Shown piece after piece: positions 43,652 to 52,953 of a stretch of DNA of 64,000 nucleotides (position 1 is its first letter; each line of letters starts with the position of its first letter). This stretch comes from Leifsonia sp. TF02-11. Its GTDB lineage: Bacteria; Actinomycetota; Actinomycetes; Actinomycetales; Microbacteriaceae. The stretch is taken from contig NZ_JAGEKP010000005.1 in the NCBI RefSeq assembly GCF_017565305.1, positions 62,001 through 126,000 of the forward strand. The letters are read 5' to 3'. The notes under the pieces are model-generated. The model searched no databases, was not told where the DNA came from, and saw only the letters and a program-made list of their open reading frames with translations. Made by a program: the position numbers and the translations under genes.

Positions 43652-45214
43652 GTGATCATGCGTGACGCGTTGGGACGCTTCAGACTGCTGACACGACGCG
43701 AACACCCGCGCCGCGGCGATCGAGGTCGCGCTCGCCGCAGCGAGACCGCGCTTCGCAGTGGGCCATTGCCCGCCCCCGCCTCGAGTGCCGCCCCACCGGC
43801 CGCCTCCCGACAGGCCGGGGAGGGGCCGCTGCAGCGCGGCCTGGCCTACACGGCCGCGGTCGCGCTGGCGGTCGGGCTCGCGCTCGCACCGCTGCCCGCG
43901 ACGGCCGACGACTGCTCGGGCGACGGCTGCACCACCTCGACGCCGACGCCGACCCCAGGGTCGACCGAATCACCCGCGCCGACACCCACGCCGACGCCCA
44001 GTGCGACGCCCACACCCACGCCCACGCCGACCCCGTGCGCCACTCCCGCGCCGGCATCCGCTCCGACGCCCACGCCCACGCCCACGCCGACTCCGACGCC
44101 GGTCCCGACGTCGTGCCCGACCCCGACTCCGACACCCACCCCGACTCCGACACCCACGCCGACACCGCCCCCCGCTCCGGCGCCCACAGACGACATCCCG
44201 CTGCTCGTGCCCGACCTTCCCGGCACCAGCGTGCAGGCCGCCACTGCCGACGCGGAGCAGGCCGCTCAGCTCGCCAGCCAGCTGGCCGAGGCGCAGCAGG
44301 CCCTCGCCGACGCGACCGCCGCCAACGTCGCGGCTCAACACGAGCAGCAGCAGGCCCAGGCATCGGCCGACGCCCTCGCCGCCCAGGCGAAAGCCGCGAA
44401 GAAGCATGCGGCTGCTTCGGCGGCGTTCGCCACCGCCCTCATCCGGGCCGCGGGCTGGAAAGGTATCACCGACGACCCGCTGGGCGCCGTGCTCGGAACG
44501 CGCGGCGACCTCCTGACCAAGCTCGGCGCCGTGCAGCGCCTCCGCACCCTGAGCGGCGACCGCGCGCAGGCGCTCCGCGACGCGGCGGCCGATGCGGCGA
44601 CGGCGAAGTCGTTGTCCAACCAGGCGAAGCGAGCCGCCGACACCCTCGCCGGGATCGACGTCGGCGCGAGCGAGCAAGCGGTCTCGGATGCGCAGCTCCA
44701 GGTGGACACGGCTTCGGCCGCCCTGAACCAGCTGCCCACGCTGCTCACCGCGGGCACCGGGTGGCAGGCGCTCATCGTCGACCCCTCGGCGATCCCCACC
44801 GGGTGGACGCTTCCCGTGCACGGCCCGATGACCGATCCGTTCGGTCCGCGGCCGTCGCGCCCGGCCGGCACCGCGCTCTTCCATCCCGGCGACGACATCG
44901 GCGCGGCCTGCGGCACCACGATCGTCGCCGCGTCGGCAGGGGTCGTCGTGCAGGCCGGTCCCAATGGCTCGTACGGCAACTTCGTCCTCATCGACCACGG
45001 CGGCGGCGTCGAAACGGCGTACGGGCACATCCGCGACGGTGGCATCGGGGTGACCGTCGGCGAGCACGTCGTCGCCGGCCAGCCGATCGCTCAGATCGGA
45101 TCGACCGGCGCCTCCACCGGCTGCCACCTCCACCTCGAGGTCCGGGTTAACGGCGTGCAAATAGATCCGTACCCCTTCCTCGCAGCCCGGGGGGTCATCG
45201 TCGGAACGCGATGA
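43652..45214 (+). CDS. Secreted M23 (LytM-type) peptidase with TP-rich linker and coiled coil
   Basis: Probable cell-wall endopeptidase of 520 residues. A long basic leader precedes the signal helix (GLAYTAAVALAVGLALAPLPA). A ~90-residue Thr/Pro low-complexity stretch follows, interrupted by cysteines, then an Ala/Gln-rich coiled coil (~195-370: ASQLAEAQQALADATAANVAA). The C-terminal M23 domain has zinc ligands in LFHPGDDIGAACG and GCHLHLEVRVNG and the GASTG turn. The coiled coil resembles the regulatory hinge of EnvC/NlpC-type division hydrolases. GTG 43652 or the in-frame ATG 43658 may start it. Confidence 0.88.
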   Translation: MIMRDALGRFRLLTRREHPRRGDRGRARRSETALRSGPLPAPASSAAPPAASRQAGEGPLQRGLAYTAAVALAVGLALAPLPATADDCSGDGCTTSTPTPTPGSTESPAPTPTPTPSATPTPTPTPTPCATPAPASAPTPTPTPTPTPTPVPTSCPTPTPTPTPTPTPTPTPPPAPAPTDDIPLLVPDLPGTSVQAATADAEQAAQLASQLAEAQQALADATAANVAAQHEQQQAQASADALAAQAKAAKKHAAASAAFATALIRAAGWKGITDDPLGAVLGTRGDLLTKLGAVQRLRTLSGDRAQALRDAAADAATAKSLSNQAKRAADTLAGIDVGASEQAVSDAQLQVDTASAALNQLPTLLTAGTGWQALIVDPSAIPTGWTLPVHGPMTDPFGPRPSRPAGTALFHPGDDIGAACGTTIVAASAGVVVQAGPNGSYGNFVLIDHGGGVETAYGHIRDGGIGVTVGEHVVAGQPIAQIGSTGASTGCHLHLEVRVNGVQIDPYPFLAARGVIVGTR

Positions 45215-45232
45215 CGGGCGTACGGTTCAGGC

Positions 45233-46615
45233 ATGACGGAACTCACGGAGTTGGTGGGCTCATGGATGCGCCGCCAACGCTGGTACTCGACCAAGGCCGT
45301 CGAGCCGCGCCTGCGACTGCTGGGCTCGTTCGAGCTCGAGCGGGCGCCGGAGTCGCCCGACGACGGCTCGCGCATCATCACCCACTTCTTCTGCGACGAC
45401 GCCCCGCGCAGCCCGCGGGTCTACCAGGTGCCGCTCGTCGCGCGGGTGCAGCGTGACGGCGAACCGGCGGGGTACGTCGGCGAGGCGGGAGGGCGCCACC
45501 TGTACGACGGGCCGGTCGAGGAGGCATACGTCGCGGCGCTCGTCGCACTGATGACGGGCGCGGGGAACGCGGACGGCGAGCACGCGCGGGCGATCGGCCA
45601 CACGCTGAGCGGGCGTATCCCGGTGTTGTCGTCGCGCCGGCTCTCTGCGGAGCAGTCGAACACCTCCATCGTCGCCGAGATCGCCGGCGGGGTGCTGACA
45701 CTGGTGAAGGTCTTCCGCGTCGTCCAGGACGGCGAGAACCCCGACATCTCCACCCTCGCCGCCTTGACCGCGGGCGGCTCGCAGCGCACGCCCGCGCTGC
45801 TCGGCTGGCTGTCGGGCTCCTGGCCGGGGGCCGCAGATGGACGGTCGACGGGCGAGCTCGCGCTCATTCAGGACTTCGTGCCGGGCGCGGAGGATGGCTG
45901 GGAGCTGGCGGTGACCGCGGCGGAGCGCGGAGAGGACTTCACCGACCGGGCGTACGCGCTCGGAGCCGGGACGGCCGAGCTGCACCGGCTGATGGCCGAC
46001 GTCCTCCCGACCCGGCCGGCGGAGGCGGACGACGTGCGGGCGGCCCTCGACGGCATGTTCCGCAGGCTCACCGTCACGACCACCGAGGTGCCCGAGGTCG
46101 AGCAGCTGCGAGCGGCGATCGCCGCGGTGTACGAAGCGGCGGCGGCCGAGCCCCTCCCGGTGCTCCAGCGCATCCACGGCGACCTCCACCTCGGCCAGGT
46201 GCTCTACTCGCCCGACCGTGGCTGGCAGTTCATCGACTTCGAAGGCGAGCCGCTGCGTCCGCTCGCCGAGCGCGCCCTGCCCGACGCGACGATGCGGGAT
46301 GTCGCGGGGATGCTGCGGTCGTTCGACTACGTCGCCGGCTCCCTCGCCCAGCGCGAGCCTCCCGTCGACGCACGGGCCTGGGCGGCAGCGGCCCGCGAGG
46401 CCTACCTCGACGGCTACGCGTCCGTCGCGGGCGACGTACTGCACGAGTTCGCCGACCTGCTGACCGCGTTCGAACTCGACAAGGCCGTGTACGAGGTCAC
46501 CTACGAGGCGCGGCACCGGCCCAGCTGGATCCCGATTCCGCTCACGGCCATCGAGCGGTTGCTCGACGACGCGCGGGGGATCACCCCGCGCGAGGCGGGG
46601 GCATCCTCGCGGTAG
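45233..46615 (+). CDS. mak: Maltokinase (phosphotransferase family)
   Basis: ATP-dependent phosphorylation of maltose to maltose-1-phosphate, the donor for GlgE alpha-glucan synthesis. The 460-residue protein has the Mak-type N-terminal cap (ELVGSWMRRQRWYSTKAVEP) and an aminoglycoside-kinase-like core with LTLVKVFRVVQDGENPD, catalytic loop RIHGDLHLGQVLYS and metal motif FIDFEGEPLRPLAER. The end DKAVYEVTYEARHRPSW is typical. No treS, glgE or glgB is visible here, although mak is usually beside them. TACGGT lies exactly 6 nt before the ATG (leaderless). Confidence 0.9.
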   Translation: MTELTELVGSWMRRQRWYSTKAVEPRLRLLGSFELERAPESPDDGSRIITHFFCDDAPRSPRVYQVPLVARVQRDGEPAGYVGEAGGRHLYDGPVEEAYVAALVALMTGAGNADGEHARAIGHTLSGRIPVLSSRRLSAEQSNTSIVAEIAGGVLTLVKVFRVVQDGENPDISTLAALTAGGSQRTPALLGWLSGSWPGAADGRSTGELALIQDFVPGAEDGWELAVTAAERGEDFTDRAYALGAGTAELHRLMADVLPTRPAEADDVRAALDGMFRRLTVTTTEVPEVEQLRAAIAAVYEAAAAEPLPVLQRIHGDLHLGQVLYSPDRGWQFIDFEGEPLRPLAERALPDATMRDVAGMLRSFDYVAGSLAQREPPVDARAWAAAAREAYLDGYASVAGDVLHEFADLLTAFELDKAVYEVTYEARHRPSWIPIPLTAIERLLDDARGITPREAGASSR

Positions 46616-46814
46616 CCGGGCGGAGTGGCGCGTCACCCGTGCCGCCGCGACCCTGCACGGCCGAGCCGCGGCGTCCGGCGTGTTACCCGCACGCCGGGCG
46701 CCGCGTAAAACGGACATCTTCGAAGCCCATGCCCGTCCTGCGCGCATTGTGCGGCCCGCGGGGCGCCGTGGGCAGACAGAACGCCCGGTCTACCCGGGTC
46801 GTCACCCCGGGCGA

Positions 46815-48197
46815 CTACGCCTTCGCGGCCGCCCCGATCCGGTACTGCGCCCCGCGGTGGTTCGCCGGCAGACGGTCGCCGGCGCCGTGCAGCTTGTTGC
46901 GCAGCGTGCCCTCGACGTAGGCCTCCGGGTACGCTCCGCGCTTGCGCAGCTCGGGGATGACGTACTCGACGATGTCCTCGAAGGTGCCGGGGGTGATCGC
47001 GTAGGCCAGGTTGAAGCCGTCGACGTCGGTCTCCTCGACCCACTCCTGCAGCTGGTCGGCGATGCTGACCGCGCCGCCGACGATGTACGGGCCGAGGCCG
47101 CCGATCACCCCGTTGCGGCCGATGTCGCGTACCGTCCACTCGCCGCCGTCGGCGTTCGGCCGCTGGAAGTTGGCGACCGCCGACTGGATGGCGTTGCTCT
47201 TGACGTTGCCGATCGGCTCGTCCAGGTCGTACTGCGACAGGTCGACGCCCATCCAGCCCGACATGAACACCAGGGCGCCCTCGTCGTTCGTGTACTGCAG
47301 GAAGTCCTCGAACTTGGCCTGCGCCTTCTCGTCGGTCTCGTCGGTGATGATCGTGAGGAGGGTGTAGATCCGGGCGGAGTAGCGGTCGCGGCCCGCGGCC
47401 TCGAGCGCGTCGCGCAGCTTGCCGACGGTCTCCTTCAACCCCTCCTTGGTGGAGGCCGCCACGAAGATCGCCTCGGCGTTCTCGGCCGCGAAGCCGATGC
47501 CGCGCTTGGAGGCGCCGGCCTGGTAGATCACCGGCGTGCGCTGCGGGCTCGGCTCGGAGAGGTGAATGCCCGGCACGGTGAAGTGCTTTCCCTGGTGGCG
47601 GATCTCGTGCACCTTCGACGGGTCGGTGAAGACGCCGGACTCGCGGTCGCGGATGACGGCGTCGTCCTCCCATGAGCCCTCCCACAGCTTGTAAAGGACC
47701 TCCAGGTACTCGTCCGCGTGGTCGTAGCGGTCGTCGTGCTGCAGCTGGTCGTCGTGCCCCATGTTGCGCGCGGCGGACGGCAAGTAGCCGGTGACCACGT
47801 TCCAGCCGACCCGGCCATTCGTCAGGTGGTCGAGCGTCGACATGCGGCGCGCGAACGGGTAGGGGTGCTCGTAGGCGGTGCCCGCGGTGACGCCGAACCC
47901 GAGGTTCTCGGTCACGAGCGCCATCGCCGAGACCAGGAGGAGCGGGTCGTTCACGGGCACCTGGGCGCCGTGACGGATGGCGGCCTCGTTGCTGCCGCCG
48001 TAGACGTCGTAGGTGCCGAGCACGTCCGCGATGAAGATGCCGTCGAAGGTGCCGCGCTCGAGGAGCTTCGCGAGCTCGGTCCAGTAGGTGAGGTCCTTGT
48101 AGCGCCAGGCCTGGTCGTCGGGGTGCCGCCACATTCCGGACGACTGGTGGGCGACGCAGTTCATGTCGAAAGCGTTGAAACGGATCTGCCGGGTCAT
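46815..48197 (-). CDS. LLM-class flavin-dependent monooxygenase (NtaA/DszA-like)
   Basis: FMNH2-dependent monooxygenase of 460 residues in the bacterial luciferase-like family. Typical features are SGMWRHPDDQAWRYKDLTYWTELAKLLE, FDGIFIADVLGTYDVY, RMSTLDHLTNGRVGWNVVTGYLPSAARNMG and YQAGASKRGIGFAAENAEAIFVA. Length and these motifs place it with nitrilotriacetate, EDTA and dibenzothiophene-sulfone monooxygenases. A partner flavin reductase is not adjacent. ATG 48197 has CTGGAG upstream. The substrate is unknown; it lies beside but outside the paa genes. The 46616-46814 gap upstream of its stop holds only short GC inverted repeats. Confidence 0.88.
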   Translation of the reverse strand: MTRQIRFNAFDMNCVAHQSSGMWRHPDDQAWRYKDLTYWTELAKLLERGTFDGIFIADVLGTYDVYGGSNEAAIRHGAQVPVNDPLLLVSAMALVTENLGFGVTAGTAYEHPYPFARRMSTLDHLTNGRVGWNVVTGYLPSAARNMGHDDQLQHDDRYDHADEYLEVLYKLWEGSWEDDAVIRDRESGVFTDPSKVHEIRHQGKHFTVPGIHLSEPSPQRTPVIYQAGASKRGIGFAAENAEAIFVAASTKEGLKETVGKLRDALEAAGRDRYSARIYTLLTIITDETDEKAQAKFEDFLQYTNDEGALVFMSGWMGVDLSQYDLDEPIGNVKSNAIQSAVANFQRPNADGGEWTVRDIGRNGVIGGLGPYIVGGAVSIADQLQEWVEETDVDGFNLAYAITPGTFEDIVEYVIPELRKRGAYPEAYVEGTLRNKLHGAGDRLPANHRGAQYRIGAAAKA

Positions 48198-48268
48198 GGG
48201 CTCCAGAATGCATGCGCTGCGCCCGCCTCGCACCTCGCCCGTCACATCCCGTAACGCCCCCTTCCCAG

Positions 48269-48335
48269 CCGTCGCTTCCTCACTTTCTCCCGCCTCCATC
48301 CGGCATGTCGCGAGAGAAAGTGAGGAAACGATGGC
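48269..48335. repeat. Long intergenic palindrome, copy 1
   Basis: The left arm (48269-48293) contains CGCTTCCTCACTTTCTCCCG and the right arm (48310-48335) its near complement. A 14-bp core (48276-48289 with 48314-48327) is perfect. The element is nearly the same as the 26-bp palindrome at 53561-53628 but has about four arm differences and a different loop. It fills the gap after the enoyl-CoA hydratase gene (ending at 48382) and the start of the monooxygenase gene. Confidence 0.9.
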
Positions 48336-48381
48336 GACAGCTGACGCGGAAGGCCGCCGGGGGCTCGAGGAGGCGAAGGAG

Positions 48382-49152
48382 TCAGCGGCCGCGGAAGACC
48401 GGGGGGCGCTTCTGTTGGAAGGCGGCGAAGCCCTCGCGGTAGTCGGCCGTGTCGCGGAGGGCGGTCTGCGCCTCGGTCTCCGCGGCGACGGACGACCAGA
48501 AGTCGAGGTCGCCGTCGCGGAGGCCCGCGACGATGTGCTTGCTCGCCAGGAACGCCTGCGTCGCACCGTTGGCGGCGGCGGCCGCCGCCTCCGACACCGC
48601 GGCCTCCAGCTCGCCGGCGGGAAGCGCCCGGCTGAACAGGCCGCCCGCCACCGCCTCCGCGCCCGAGATCAGCCGCCCCGAGTAGATGAGGTCGAGCGCG
48701 CGGTGCGGGCCGAGGCGCGAGACCAGCAGCCAGTGGCCTCCCGAGTCGAGCGCGGCGCCGAGCGCGGCGAACGGTGAGCCCACCTTCGCGTCTTCGGCCA
48801 CGAAGACGACATCGGTGGCGACGAGGAGGCCCAGGCCGACGCCCAGGGCGGCTCCCTGCGCAGCGGCGAAGGTGGGCGCCGGGAACGCGCTCATCCGCCG
48901 CAGCAGCGGCGTCACCAGCCCGTCGAGGTAGCCGGAGACGTCGTCGGTGGCCGGGTCGATGCCGGCGATGTCGCGGCCCGCGCAGAACGACCGGCCCTCG
49001 CCGCGCAGCACGAGCGCACGCACGCCGGCGGCCTCGGCCTCCGCATAGGCCGCGTCGAGGGCGCGGAGGTCGTCAGGGCCGAGCGCGTTGAGGCGCTCCG
49101 GCGCATTCAGCGTGACGCGCGCGATGCCGTCGTGGATGCTCAGGTCGATCAC
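48382..49152 (-). CDS. paaG: Enoyl-CoA hydratase/isomerase, PaaG-like
   Basis: Crotonase-fold enzyme of 256 residues. Probable role: ring-1,2-epoxyphenylacetyl-CoA isomerase converting the epoxide to the oxepin. Oxyanion-hole segments are VLRGEGRSFCAGRDIAG and AAQGAALGVGLGLLVATDVVF; an acidic residue lies in VGSPFAALGAALDSGG. Assigned as PaaG because it directly follows paaE in the operon (9-bp gap); sequence alone does not separate PaaG from PaaF. Last gene before a long palindrome. Confidence 0.8.
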   Translation of the reverse strand: MIDLSIHDGIARVTLNAPERLNALGPDDLRALDAAYAEAEAAGVRALVLRGEGRSFCAGRDIAGIDPATDDVSGYLDGLVTPLLRRMSAFPAPTFAAAQGAALGVGLGLLVATDVVFVAEDAKVGSPFAALGAALDSGGHWLLVSRLGPHRALDLIYSGRLISGAEAVAGGLFSRALPAGELEAAVSEAAAAAANGATQAFLASKHIVAGLRDGDLDFWSSVAAETEAQTALRDTADYREGFAAFQQKRPPVFRGR

Positions 49153-49161
49153 GGTTCCCCC

Positions 49162-50250
49162 TCAGACGTCATAGTCCACCGCCACCCTGTCCGTCAGCGG
49201 ATGCGACTGGCAGGTGAGCACGTAACCGGCCTCCAGCTCCTCCGGCTCCAGTGCGTAGTTCTCGGTCATCCGTACGTCGCCGGAAAGCAGCCGCGCCCGG
49301 CAGGTGCCGCAGACGCCGCCGGTGCAGGCGAACGGCACGTCCGGCCGCACCCGCAGGGCCGCGTTCAGCACCGACTCGTTGGCGTCGACGGGTGTGGTCA
49401 CCGTCGACGTCTGGCCGTCCAGTGTGAACTCGATCTCCGCCGTCTTCTCGCCGTCGTGCACGACCACCGGGTGGCCGACGTCGCCGCGCACCTCGCCCGG
49501 CTCACCGGTGGTGAACAGCTCGAAATGGATGCGCGAGCGCGGCACGTCGTAGGTCTCCAGCACGTCGCGGCAGAGCTGCACGAGCTCGAACGGCCCGCAC
49601 AGGAACCACTCGTCGACCGTGCGCGGCGGCAGCAGCGCCTCCAGGATCGTGTGCAGTCGCTGTTCGTCGATCCGCCCGGACAGCAGGGGAGCGGTGCGCT
49701 GCTCGCGCGACAGCACGTGGTGTAACGCGAGCCGTGAGGGGTAGCGGTCCTTCAGATCGGCCAGTTCCTCCAGGAACATCACGTCGATGGCCGTGCGGTT
49801 CGTGTACACCAGCGTGAACGTGCTGGTCGGGGAGGCCGCCAGCACGCTCGAGGCGAGCGCCATCAGGGGCGTGATACCAGAGCCGGCGGCGATGCCGGCG
49901 ATGTGCTTGCGGTCGAGCGCGCCGAGGTCGATCGTGAACGTGCCCTGCGGGCTCATCACGTCGATCCGGTCGCCCGCGCGCAGCTCGCTGGTCGCCCAGG
50001 TCGAGAATGCACCGCCCAGGTCGCGCTTGATCGCCACGCTGATCCGGCCGGGCGTCGGCGGCCGGCAGATCGAGTAGCTGCGCCGGAGTTCGCGGCCGTC
50101 CACGGTCGCGCGCAGGGCGACGTGCTGACCCGGCAGGTAGTCGTACTCGCCACGGAGGCTCTCGGGCACCGCGAAGGTCACCTCGACGCTGGCCGCGGTC
50201 AGCGGCCGCACCTCGGCGACCGCGAGCGTGTGGAAGCGCGCACGCGCCAT
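49162..50250 (-). CDS. paaE: Phenylacetyl-CoA epoxidase reductase subunit PaaE
   Basis: Passes electrons from NADPH to the PaaAC di-iron centre. The 362 residues comprise an FAD domain with RRSYSICRPP, an NADPH domain with HIAGIAAGSGITPLMALASSVL, and a C-terminal plant-type [2Fe-2S] ferredoxin domain with PFACTGGVCGTCRARLLSG and the fourth Cys in VLTCQSHPL. All iron-sulfur ligands are present. It starts 10 bp after paaD, within paaABCDE-G. Confidence 0.95.
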   Translation of the reverse strand: MARARFHTLAVAEVRPLTAASVEVTFAVPESLRGEYDYLPGQHVALRATVDGRELRRSYSICRPPTPGRISVAIKRDLGGAFSTWATSELRAGDRIDVMSPQGTFTIDLGALDRKHIAGIAAGSGITPLMALASSVLAASPTSTFTLVYTNRTAIDVMFLEELADLKDRYPSRLALHHVLSREQRTAPLLSGRIDEQRLHTILEALLPPRTVDEWFLCGPFELVQLCRDVLETYDVPRSRIHFELFTTGEPGEVRGDVGHPVVVHDGEKTAEIEFTLDGQTSTVTTPVDANESVLNAALRVRPDVPFACTGGVCGTCRARLLSGDVRMTENYALEPEELEAGYVLTCQSHPLTDRVAVDYDV

Positions 50251-50260
50251 CAGCGGGACC

Positions 50261-50743
50261 TCACAGCGGCTTGAAGTGGTCGAAGGGCTCTCCGCACGCG
50301 TCGCACACGAAGAGCGCCTTGCACGCGGTCGACCCGAAGTGCGAGACCTCGTGCGTCTTCAGCGAGTCGCAGTGCGGGCACTTGACGCCCAGCGTGAGCC
50401 GGACCGGCCCGGTGCCGGGAGGCGGAGCGATGCCGTAGTCGCGCAACGCCGCGCGGCCGTGGTCGCTGATCCAGTCGGTCGTCCAGGCAGGCGCGAGCGC
50501 GAGGCTCACCCGCACGTCTCCGAAGCCCTCTGCCGCGAGAGCGCGCACGACGTCCTCCCGGATGGTGTCCATCGCCGGGCAGCCCGAGTAGGTGGGCGTG
50601 AGCACGACCTCCACCCCGCTGTCGGTGACTGTAACGGCCCGCAACACGCCCAGGTCGTCGATCGTCAGCACGGGGACCTCCGGGTCGAGCACCGCGGCGG
50701 CGGCCGCCCAGGCTCGTCTAGCCTCCGCGGCGTGGCCGGTCAC
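50261..50743 (-). CDS. paaD: Phenylacetyl-CoA epoxidase assembly protein PaaD
   Basis: 160-residue MIP18/DUF59-type protein thought to help assemble the iron-sulfur or di-iron centres of the epoxidase. The DUF59 part has LDPEVPVLTIDDLGVLRAV and TPTYSGCPAMDTI with the conserved Cys. The C-terminus has the PaaD-specific cysteine cluster CPHCDSLKTHEVSHFGSTAC and FVCDACGEPF, probably metal-binding. GTG start overlaps the paaC stop by 4 bp. Confidence 0.93.
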   Translation of the reverse strand: MTGHAAEARRAWAAAAAVLDPEVPVLTIDDLGVLRAVTVTDSGVEVVLTPTYSGCPAMDTIREDVVRALAAEGFGDVRVSLALAPAWTTDWISDHGRAALRDYGIAPPPGTGPVRLTLGVKCPHCDSLKTHEVSHFGSTACKALFVCDACGEPFDHFKPL

Positions 50744-51609
50744 CAGGTCGCTCCGGGGTGGGCGCGGGTCAAGACCTGCATCTCGGCCAGCAGCGGGGCC
50801 AGGTACTCGGAGTGCCGTCCGTCACGTCCTCCACCTGCGGCGGTGAACGTGCTCGGAAGGTCGATGCCGGTCTCCGCGACGACGGGGGCGATCGCCGCGT
50901 CGAACGACTCCCGCAGCGTCGACGGCCGAGGAGCGATGCCCTCGAGGTGGTCGTTCAGCGGCTCGTCGCGGAACAGCTCGCCGACGTACGGCCAGAGGTC
51001 GTCGAACGCGGTGAGCGTGCGGCGGCGCGACTCGTCCGTGCCGAGCGCCAGCCGGAGCACCCACTGGTCGGCGTGGTCGCAGTGGTAGGCGATCTCTTTG
51101 ACCGCCTTCGCCGCCACCGCGGCGAGCACCGGGTCCGCCGAAGCGCGCAGCCGCTCATAGAGCTCGAAGAGATAGTGGGAGGCCGCGAACTGCCGCACGA
51201 TCGTGTGCGCGAAATCGCCGTTTGGCTGCTCGAAGAGGTGCGCGGAGCGGAAGTCCTGCTCGTCGCGCCAGTACGCGAGGTCGTCCTCGGTGCGTCCGGA
51301 GGCCGTGCCCGCGTAGCGCAGCAGCGACCGCGCGTGGCCGAGCAGGTCGAGCGCGATGTTGGCCAGCGCGACGTCCTCCTCCAGCTCGGGCGCCCGCGAG
51401 ATCCACCAGCCGAGCCGCTGCGCGAGGATCAGCGAGTCGTCGCCCAGCCAGAGCGCGTACTCGGCCACGTCGGGGGAGGCCGCGGCCTCGCTGGCGACGA
51501 ACTCGGCCGAGAGTGTCACAGCGCTGAGCTCGACGTGGCCGTGCTGGGCGAATTCGTCGTCGGCCGTCGGCGTGGGTGGCGTCGCCGGCGTCGGGGTGGC
51601 GTCGGTCAC
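50740..51609 (-). CDS. paaC: Phenylacetyl-CoA epoxidase structural subunit PaaC
   Basis: Ferritin-like partner of PaaA in the core heterodimer, without its own active di-iron site in characterised complexes. The 289 residues include EYALWLGDDSLILAQRLGWWISRAPELEEDVALANIALDLLGHARSL (given in part) helices and KEIAYHCDHADQWVLRLALG. A Thr/Pro/Val-rich N-terminus of ~25 residues is extra. GTG start overlaps paaB by 4 bp. Confidence 0.94.
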   Translation of the reverse strand: MTDATPTPATPPTPTADDEFAQHGHVELSAVTLSAEFVASEAAASPDVAEYALWLGDDSLILAQRLGWWISRAPELEEDVALANIALDLLGHARSLLRYAGTASGRTEDDLAYWRDEQDFRSAHLFEQPNGDFAHTIVRQFAASHYLFELYERLRASADPVLAAVAAKAVKEIAYHCDHADQWVLRLALGTDESRRRTLTAFDDLWPYVGELFRDEPLNDHLEGIAPRPSTLRESFDAAIAPVVAETGIDLPSTFTAAGGGRDGRHSEYLAPLLAEMQVLTRAHPGATW

Positions 51610-51899
51610 AGGTGCTTCACCCCCTCGCTCTCGGTGTAGTACGTGGCGTGGCGGAAGTTCTTGCCCTCCGGAGACGTGAAGAAGGCGTCCTTGGCGTCCG
51701 GATCGCTGGCCGTGATCGCGTCGGAGCGGACCACCCAGATCGAGACGCCCTCGCCGCGCCGGGTGTAGAGGTCGCGCGCGTTGCGCACGGCGAGCTCCTC
51801 GTCGGGGGCGTGCAGCGAGCCGACGTGCACGTGACTGAGGCCGCGGGAGGCGCGGACGAAGACCTCCCAGAGCGGCCAGACTTCCGTGCGGTCGGTCAT
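51606..51899 (-). CDS. paaB: Phenylacetyl-CoA epoxidase subunit PaaB
   Basis: Small accessory subunit of 97 residues that bridges the epoxidase heterodimers. The diagnostic start is [28 protein letters not shown] (in part), then [17 protein letters not shown] and the end [21 protein letters not shown] (in part). ATG 51899 overlaps the paaA stop by 4 bp. The gene is hidden inside a longer open frame that reads antisense-like sequence of paaA and must be trimmed to this start. Confidence 0.94.
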   Translation of the reverse strand: MTDRTEVWPLWEVFVRASRGLSHVHVGSLHAPDEELAVRNARDLYTRRGEGVSIWVVRSDAITASDPDAKDAFFTSPEGKNFRHATYYTESEGVKHL

Positions 51900-52873
51900 G
51901 CCGCGACCTCCTGTGTGCGCGCCGCCCGCTTGGCGGCGTACGCCGCAGCGGCCTCGCGCACCCAGGCGCCGTCCTCGTGCGCCTCGCGGCGGCGCTGCAG
52001 ACGCTGTGCGTTGCACGGGCCCTCGCCGGCGATCACGCGCTGCAGCTCGCTCCAGTCGATCGGGCCGAGGTCGTAGGCCTGGCGCTCCTCGTTCCAGCGC
52101 AGGTCGGGGTCGGGGAAGGTCACGCCGAGCACCTCGGCCTGCGGCACGAGCATCCCGACGAACCGCTGGCGCAGCTCGTCGTTCGAGAACCGCTTGATCT
52201 TCCACGCCATCGAGCGCGCGGAGTTGGGGGAGTCGGCGTCGGGGGGCCCGAACATCATCAGGGACGGCCAGTACCAGCGGTTCACGGCGTCCTGCGCCAT
52301 CTGTTGCTGTTCCGGCGTCCCGCGCATCAGCGTGAGCAGGATCTCGAAGCCCTGGCGCTGGTGGAACGACTCCTCCTTGCAGATGCGCACCATCGCGCGG
52401 CCGTACGGCGCGTAGGAGCAGCGGCACAGCGGCACCTGGTTGCAGATCGCGGCGCCGTCGACGAGCCAGCCGATCGCGCCGATGTCGGCCCAGCTCAGGG
52501 TCGGGTAGTTGAAGATGGAGGAGTACTTGGCGGCGCCGCTGATGAGCTGCTCGGTCATCTCGTCGCGCGTGATGCCGAGGGTCTGCGTCGCCGAGTAGAG
52601 GTAGAGGCCGTGGCCGGCTTCGTCCTGGACCTTGGCCATCAGGATGGCCTTGCGCTTCAGGCTCGGGGCGCGGCTGATCCAGTTGGCCTCCGGCTGCATC
52701 CCGATGATCTCGGAGTGCGCGTGCTGCGACATCTGCCGGATGAGGGTGCGGCGATAGGCGTCGGGCATCCAGTCGCGGGGCTCGATGCGCGAGTCGGAGG
52801 CGATGAGCTGCTCGAACAGGGCTTCGCCCGGGTCGGTCTCGGGCGTCGTCGTGCTTTCCGTGGTGTTCGTCAT
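51896..52873 (-). CDS. paaA: Phenylacetyl-CoA epoxidase catalytic subunit PaaA
   Basis: Di-iron monooxygenase subunit forming ring-1,2-epoxyphenylacetyl-CoA, the committed aerobic step. The 325 residues carry both ligand helices: [20 protein letters not shown] (ExxH) and [21 protein letters not shown] (in part, EExxH). ATG 52873 gives [24 protein letters not shown] lies about 9 nt upstream. First gene of paaABCDE-G. The minus-strand -10 TATACT (52919-52914) touches the TetR-type operator, so repression would be tight. Confidence 0.95.
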   Translation of the reverse strand: MTNTTESTTTPETDPGEALFEQLIASDSRIEPRDWMPDAYRRTLIRQMSQHAHSEIIGMQPEANWISRAPSLKRKAILMAKVQDEAGHGLYLYSATQTLGITRDEMTEQLISGAAKYSSIFNYPTLSWADIGAIGWLVDGAAICNQVPLCRCSYAPYGRAMVRICKEESFHQRQGFEILLTLMRGTPEQQQMAQDAVNRWYWPSLMMFGPPDADSPNSARSMAWKIKRFSNDELRQRFVGMLVPQAEVLGVTFPDPDLRWNEERQAYDLGPIDWSELQRVIAGEGPCNAQRLQRRREAHEDGAWVREAAAAYAAKRAARTQEVAA

Positions 52874-52894
52874 CGAACCGGCACTCCACTCATT

Positions 52895-52919
52895 ACTGAC
52901 TGATCGTTCGTTCAGTATA
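52895..52919. promoter_or_regulatory. TetR-type operator and paaA promoter
   Basis: A 22-bp imperfect palindrome at 52895-52916 begins ACTGACTGATC and ends GTTCGTTCAGT. On the minus strand -10 TATACT is at 52919-52914, so the site covers the expected transcription start of paaA. It lies 37 bp before the divergent TetR gene. Its complement matches the site at 58999-59020 at 18 of 22 positions. Confidence 0.75.
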
Positions 52920-52953
52920 TGCGCGACGGCGCGGTTCATGCCACACTGTGCAG

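Noticed and set aside
46616-46814. Possible small gene in the gap between mak and the monooxygenase
   Set aside because: Frames here are short, Arg/Pro-rich and without start signals; only small GC inverted repeats are visible.
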